Source: VGBK01 sp964548475
Lineage (GTDB): Bacteria; Actinomycetota; Acidimicrobiia; Spongiisociales; UBA11373
Direction of reading: 5' to 3'
Length of the DNA: 6,599 nucleotides
Assembly: GCA_964548475.1 (NCBI GenBank)
Contig: CAZJRF010000103.1
Coordinates: forward strand, 1-6,599
The position numbers and the translations under genes were made by a program. The notes beneath the pieces are model-generated. The model searched no databases. It was not told the origin of the DNA and saw only the letters and a list, made by a program, of their open reading frames with translations. Position 1 is the stretch's first letter. Each line of letters begins with the position of its first letter. This document shows, in pieces, positions 5,171 to 6,599 of this stretch.

Positions 5171-5419
5171 GGACGCCTCTCCCGCGGTTTACGCCAACGG
5201 CGGGGGCCGCCGCCGCGCCGCCCGACGCAGCCTACCGGGTGCGACCACCGGCCCGGCCGCATCGCTCCGGCTTTCCTGCCGCCACCGATCCCGCCGCCCT
5301 CGGCGGGCCGCTACCGTCACGGCCCGTATGGGCGCCTCATCGCTCTCCGGCAACAAGACGCCGGCTTCGGTGCAGCCCCCCGCCCCGGCCGGCCCCGGGA
5401 AAGGCGGGAGGTAACGGAC
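5171..5419. promoter_or_regulatory. Divergent intergenic region, zinc-ribbon operon versus small membrane protein
   Basis: This 249-bp gap separates two divergent start codons and so should hold both promoters, but no -35/-10 pair stands out. A 7-bp stem (CCCGCCG 5290-5296 with CGGCGGG 5301-5307, loop CCCT) is the only clear structure. Apparent ORFs here are composition shadows. Confidence 0.3.
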
Positions 5420-5776
5420 GTGTGGCTCCCCCTGCAATTGGTGCTGGAGTTCCTGGGCCGCTCCGCCGCCTGGCTGGCGGTCCTCGCCGCCATCGGGGCC
5501 CTGGCCGGGCTGCTGGTCGCCGTCGCCACCCGGCGGCCGCTGCGCTCCATCTGGCCGGGGCTGGTGGCCGGAGGCATTCTCGGCGGCCTGCTCGGCGCCT
5601 CCCTGGCCGACCGCTTCGGCTTGCCGGAGCCCTTCACCTTCCGGGTGTGGTGCCGGGCCGTGCCCCTCGTCTGGTCGGCCGGCGGCGCGCTCGCCGGCGC
5701 CCTGGCCGCCGCCCTCTGGCAACGCCGGCGTCCCCGGGAGGAACAGCCCACCGGCCAGCCCGGTTCGGCCGAGTAG
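5420..5776 (+). CDS. Small three-helix membrane protein, unknown function
   Basis: A 118-residue hypothetical protein that I do not recognise. The GTG at 5420-5422 is chosen because GGGAGG (5406-5411) lies 8 nt upstream, a strong ribosome binding site. The frame extends far upstream only as an antisense shadow of the zinc-ribbon gene. Three hydrophobic segments are visible at about 12-36, 44-64 and 80-98. The second and third are rich in Gly and Ala with small-residue spacing (LVAGGILGGLLGASLA, SAGGALAGALAAALW), suggesting tightly packed glycine-zipper helices. A short loop FGLPEPFTFRVWCR links helices 2 and 3, with a single Cys near position 78. The tail (QRRRPREEQPTGQPGSAE) is hydrophilic. 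By the positive-inside rule the basic tail and the ATRRPLR loop after helix 1 would face the cytoplasm. No catalytic motif is seen. Confidence 0.72.
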   Translation: MWLPLQLVLEFLGRSAAWLAVLAAIGALAGLLVAVATRRPLRSIWPGLVAGGILGGLLGASLADRFGLPEPFTFRVWCRAVPLVWSAGGALAGALAAALWQRRRPREEQPTGQPGSAE

Positions 5777-5811
5777 CCCGGGCCGGGACCATCCCCGGCT
5801 CCGACGCGGAG

Positions 5812-5833
5812 GGGCCGCCCCGGCGGGCGGCCC
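5812..5833. terminator. Hairpin between convergent genes, possible bidirectional terminator
   Basis: A perfect 9-bp GC stem (GGGCCGCCC 5812-5820 with GGGCGGCCC 5825-5833, loop CGGC) sits in the 87-bp gap between the membrane protein stop and the lyase stop. The position suits termination in both directions. Neither side has a T-tract, so any activity would have to be the GC-hairpin type common in actinobacteria. Confidence 0.45.
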
Positions 5834-5863
5834 GACACCGCGGGTGGTCTTCCCGTCCCCGAT

Positions 5864-6599
5864 CTACACCGGCTCGAAACGAGCCTGGAAAAAGCGCAGG
5901 TCGGGCGGCTCGTAGACGAAGCGCAGGCCCCCGATCTGCTCCCGCTGCTCGTAGACCCGCATCACCGATTCGGCCGTCACGTCCATGTGTGACTGGGTGT
6001 ACACGCGGCGGGGGATGGTCATGCGGACCAACTCCAACCGGGGCCGGTTGTGGTCGCCGGTCTCCTTGTTGCGCCCCGCCGACACGATGCCCCGCTCCAT
6101 GGCCCGCACCCCGGAGTCCACGTACAGGGCGGCGGCCAACGCCTGGGCCGGCAGGTGGTCCTGGGGCAGGTGCGCCAGGATGGTGCGGGCGTCGAGGAAC
6201 ACCCCGTGCCCCCCGATGGGGACCACGATGGGCACCCCGGCGTCGAGGAGCAGGTTGCCCAGGTACTCCACCTGGCCTACCCGGGCTCGCACGTGGTCGT
6301 CCCCGTCCACCATCTCGCGCATGCCCCGGGCCAGCGCCTCCATGTCGCGCCCCGACATGCCCCCGTAGGTCTGCAACCCCTCGAAAGCCACCAGCAGGGC
6401 CCGGGCCCTTCGCGCCAGTTCCGGGTCGCGCAGGGCCAGGAAGCCACCGATGTTGACTAGGTTGTCCTTCTTGGACGAGACGGTGGCCCCGTCGGAGTAG
6501 GAGCAGATCTCCCGCAGGATCTCGGCAACCGACTTGTCGGCGTAGCCCGGCTCGCGCTGCTTGATGAACCAGGCGTTCTCCAGCGCCCGGGTGGCGTCG
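5864..6599 (-). CDS. tpl: Tyrosine phenol-lyase, C-terminal half (5' end outside window)
   Basis: The frame is open from the window edge (first full codon at 6598) to the TAG at 5866-5864, giving 244 residues of an expected 450-470. It is a pyridoxal-phosphate fold-type I beta-eliminating lyase. The cofactor Lys is the second Lys of SSKKDNLVNIGGF (visible 44, matching Lys257 of Citrobacter freundii TPL). His131 in GGHGVFLDA and the carboxylate-binding Arg192 in VRMTIPRR match TPL His343 and Arg404. Two features separate TPL from tryptophanase. Arg169 in RAMERG equals TPL Arg381 (Ile in tryptophanase), and Phe236-Phe237 in LRFFQARF equals TPL Phe448-Phe449. Distances from the C-terminus match exactly back to His343; a one-residue insertion lies between the Lys and that point. 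The enzyme cleaves L-tyrosine to phenol, pyruvate and ammonia in the cytoplasm and is reversible. Nothing visible here suggests regulation. Confidence 0.92.
   Translation of the reverse strand, partial: DATRALENAWFIKQREPGYADKSVAEILREICSYSDGATVSSKKDNLVNIGGFLALRDPELARRARALLVAFEGLQTYGGMSGRDMEALARGMREMVDGDDHVRARVGQVEYLGNLLLDAGVPIVVPIGGHGVFLDARTILAHLPQDHLPAQALAAALYVDSGVRAMERGIVSAGRNKETGDHNRPRLELVRMTIPRRVYTQSHMDVTAESVMRVYEQREQIGGLRFVYEPPDLRFFQARFEPV

Noticed and set aside
4460..5419. Long plus-strand frame running into the small membrane protein (438 codons in total)
   Set aside because: It is the exact antisense of the zinc-ribbon gene, whose coiled coil and CxxC pairs are unambiguous. Only the part from 5420 with its own ribosome binding site is kept.
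5864..6599. Tryptophanase (tnaA) as the identity of the lyase
   Set aside because: The pocket carries Arg in AMERG and Phe-Phe in LRFF as in tyrosine phenol-lyase, whereas tryptophanase has EIG and LRHF at these places.
1..6599. Mobile element, integrase, toxin-antitoxin or defence genes
   Set aside because: No transposase, recombinase, nuclease-toxin or defence motif was found in any coding frame. RNase HI is a housekeeping type.

Overview
The window is a chromosomal stretch from a high-GC bacterium. The guess is an actinobacterium, possibly an acidimicrobial or other uncultured lineage. The reasons are the GC-rich coding sequence with strong third-position GC bias, a putative F420-dependent dehydrogenase of the glucose-6-phosphate family, and a zinc-ribbon/RNase H gene pair that resembles mycobacterial Rv2229c-Rv2228c. 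No phage, transposase, integrase or CRISPR signal was seen. Most of the window is housekeeping or ordinary metabolism.

Layout, left to right. Positions 1-363 are the 3' end of a gamma-glutamylcyclotransferase-like gene (+). Positions 418-776 are the RNase P RNA gene rnpB (+), with a plausible promoter just upstream and a GC hairpin just downstream. Positions 829-1249 are non-coding and hold about five degenerate, roughly 100-bp spaced copies of a C/G-rich palindromic repeat. Positions 1259-2041 (-) encode a MIP-family channel with an unusual selectivity filter and an acidic amphipathic tail. Its start codon lies in an 8-bp inverted repeat that loops out the ribosome binding site. Diverging from it, 2219-3217 (+) encodes an F420-dependent G6PDH-family oxidoreductase, followed after 10 nt by a TauE/SafE-family permease (3228-4037, +). 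These two probably form an operon.

Converging on the permease with only 15 nt between stop codons is a minus-strand operon. A coiled-coil C4 zinc-ribbon protein (4457-5170) is followed by a single-domain RNase HI (4053-4460), and the two overlap as ATGA, which points to translational coupling. Diverging from that operon is a small unknown three-helix membrane protein (5420-5776, +) with a strong ribosome binding site. It converges on the C-terminal half of a pyridoxal-phosphate beta-eliminating lyase (5864-6599, -). Diagnostic residues mark this enzyme as tyrosine phenol-lyase rather than tryptophanase.

There is no sign that these genes form one dedicated system. The observations most worth a second look are the palindromic repeat array beside rnpB, the start-codon hairpin with an overlapping mini-ORF in front of the channel gene, the channel's atypical filter and tail, and the tyrosine phenol-lyase assignment.
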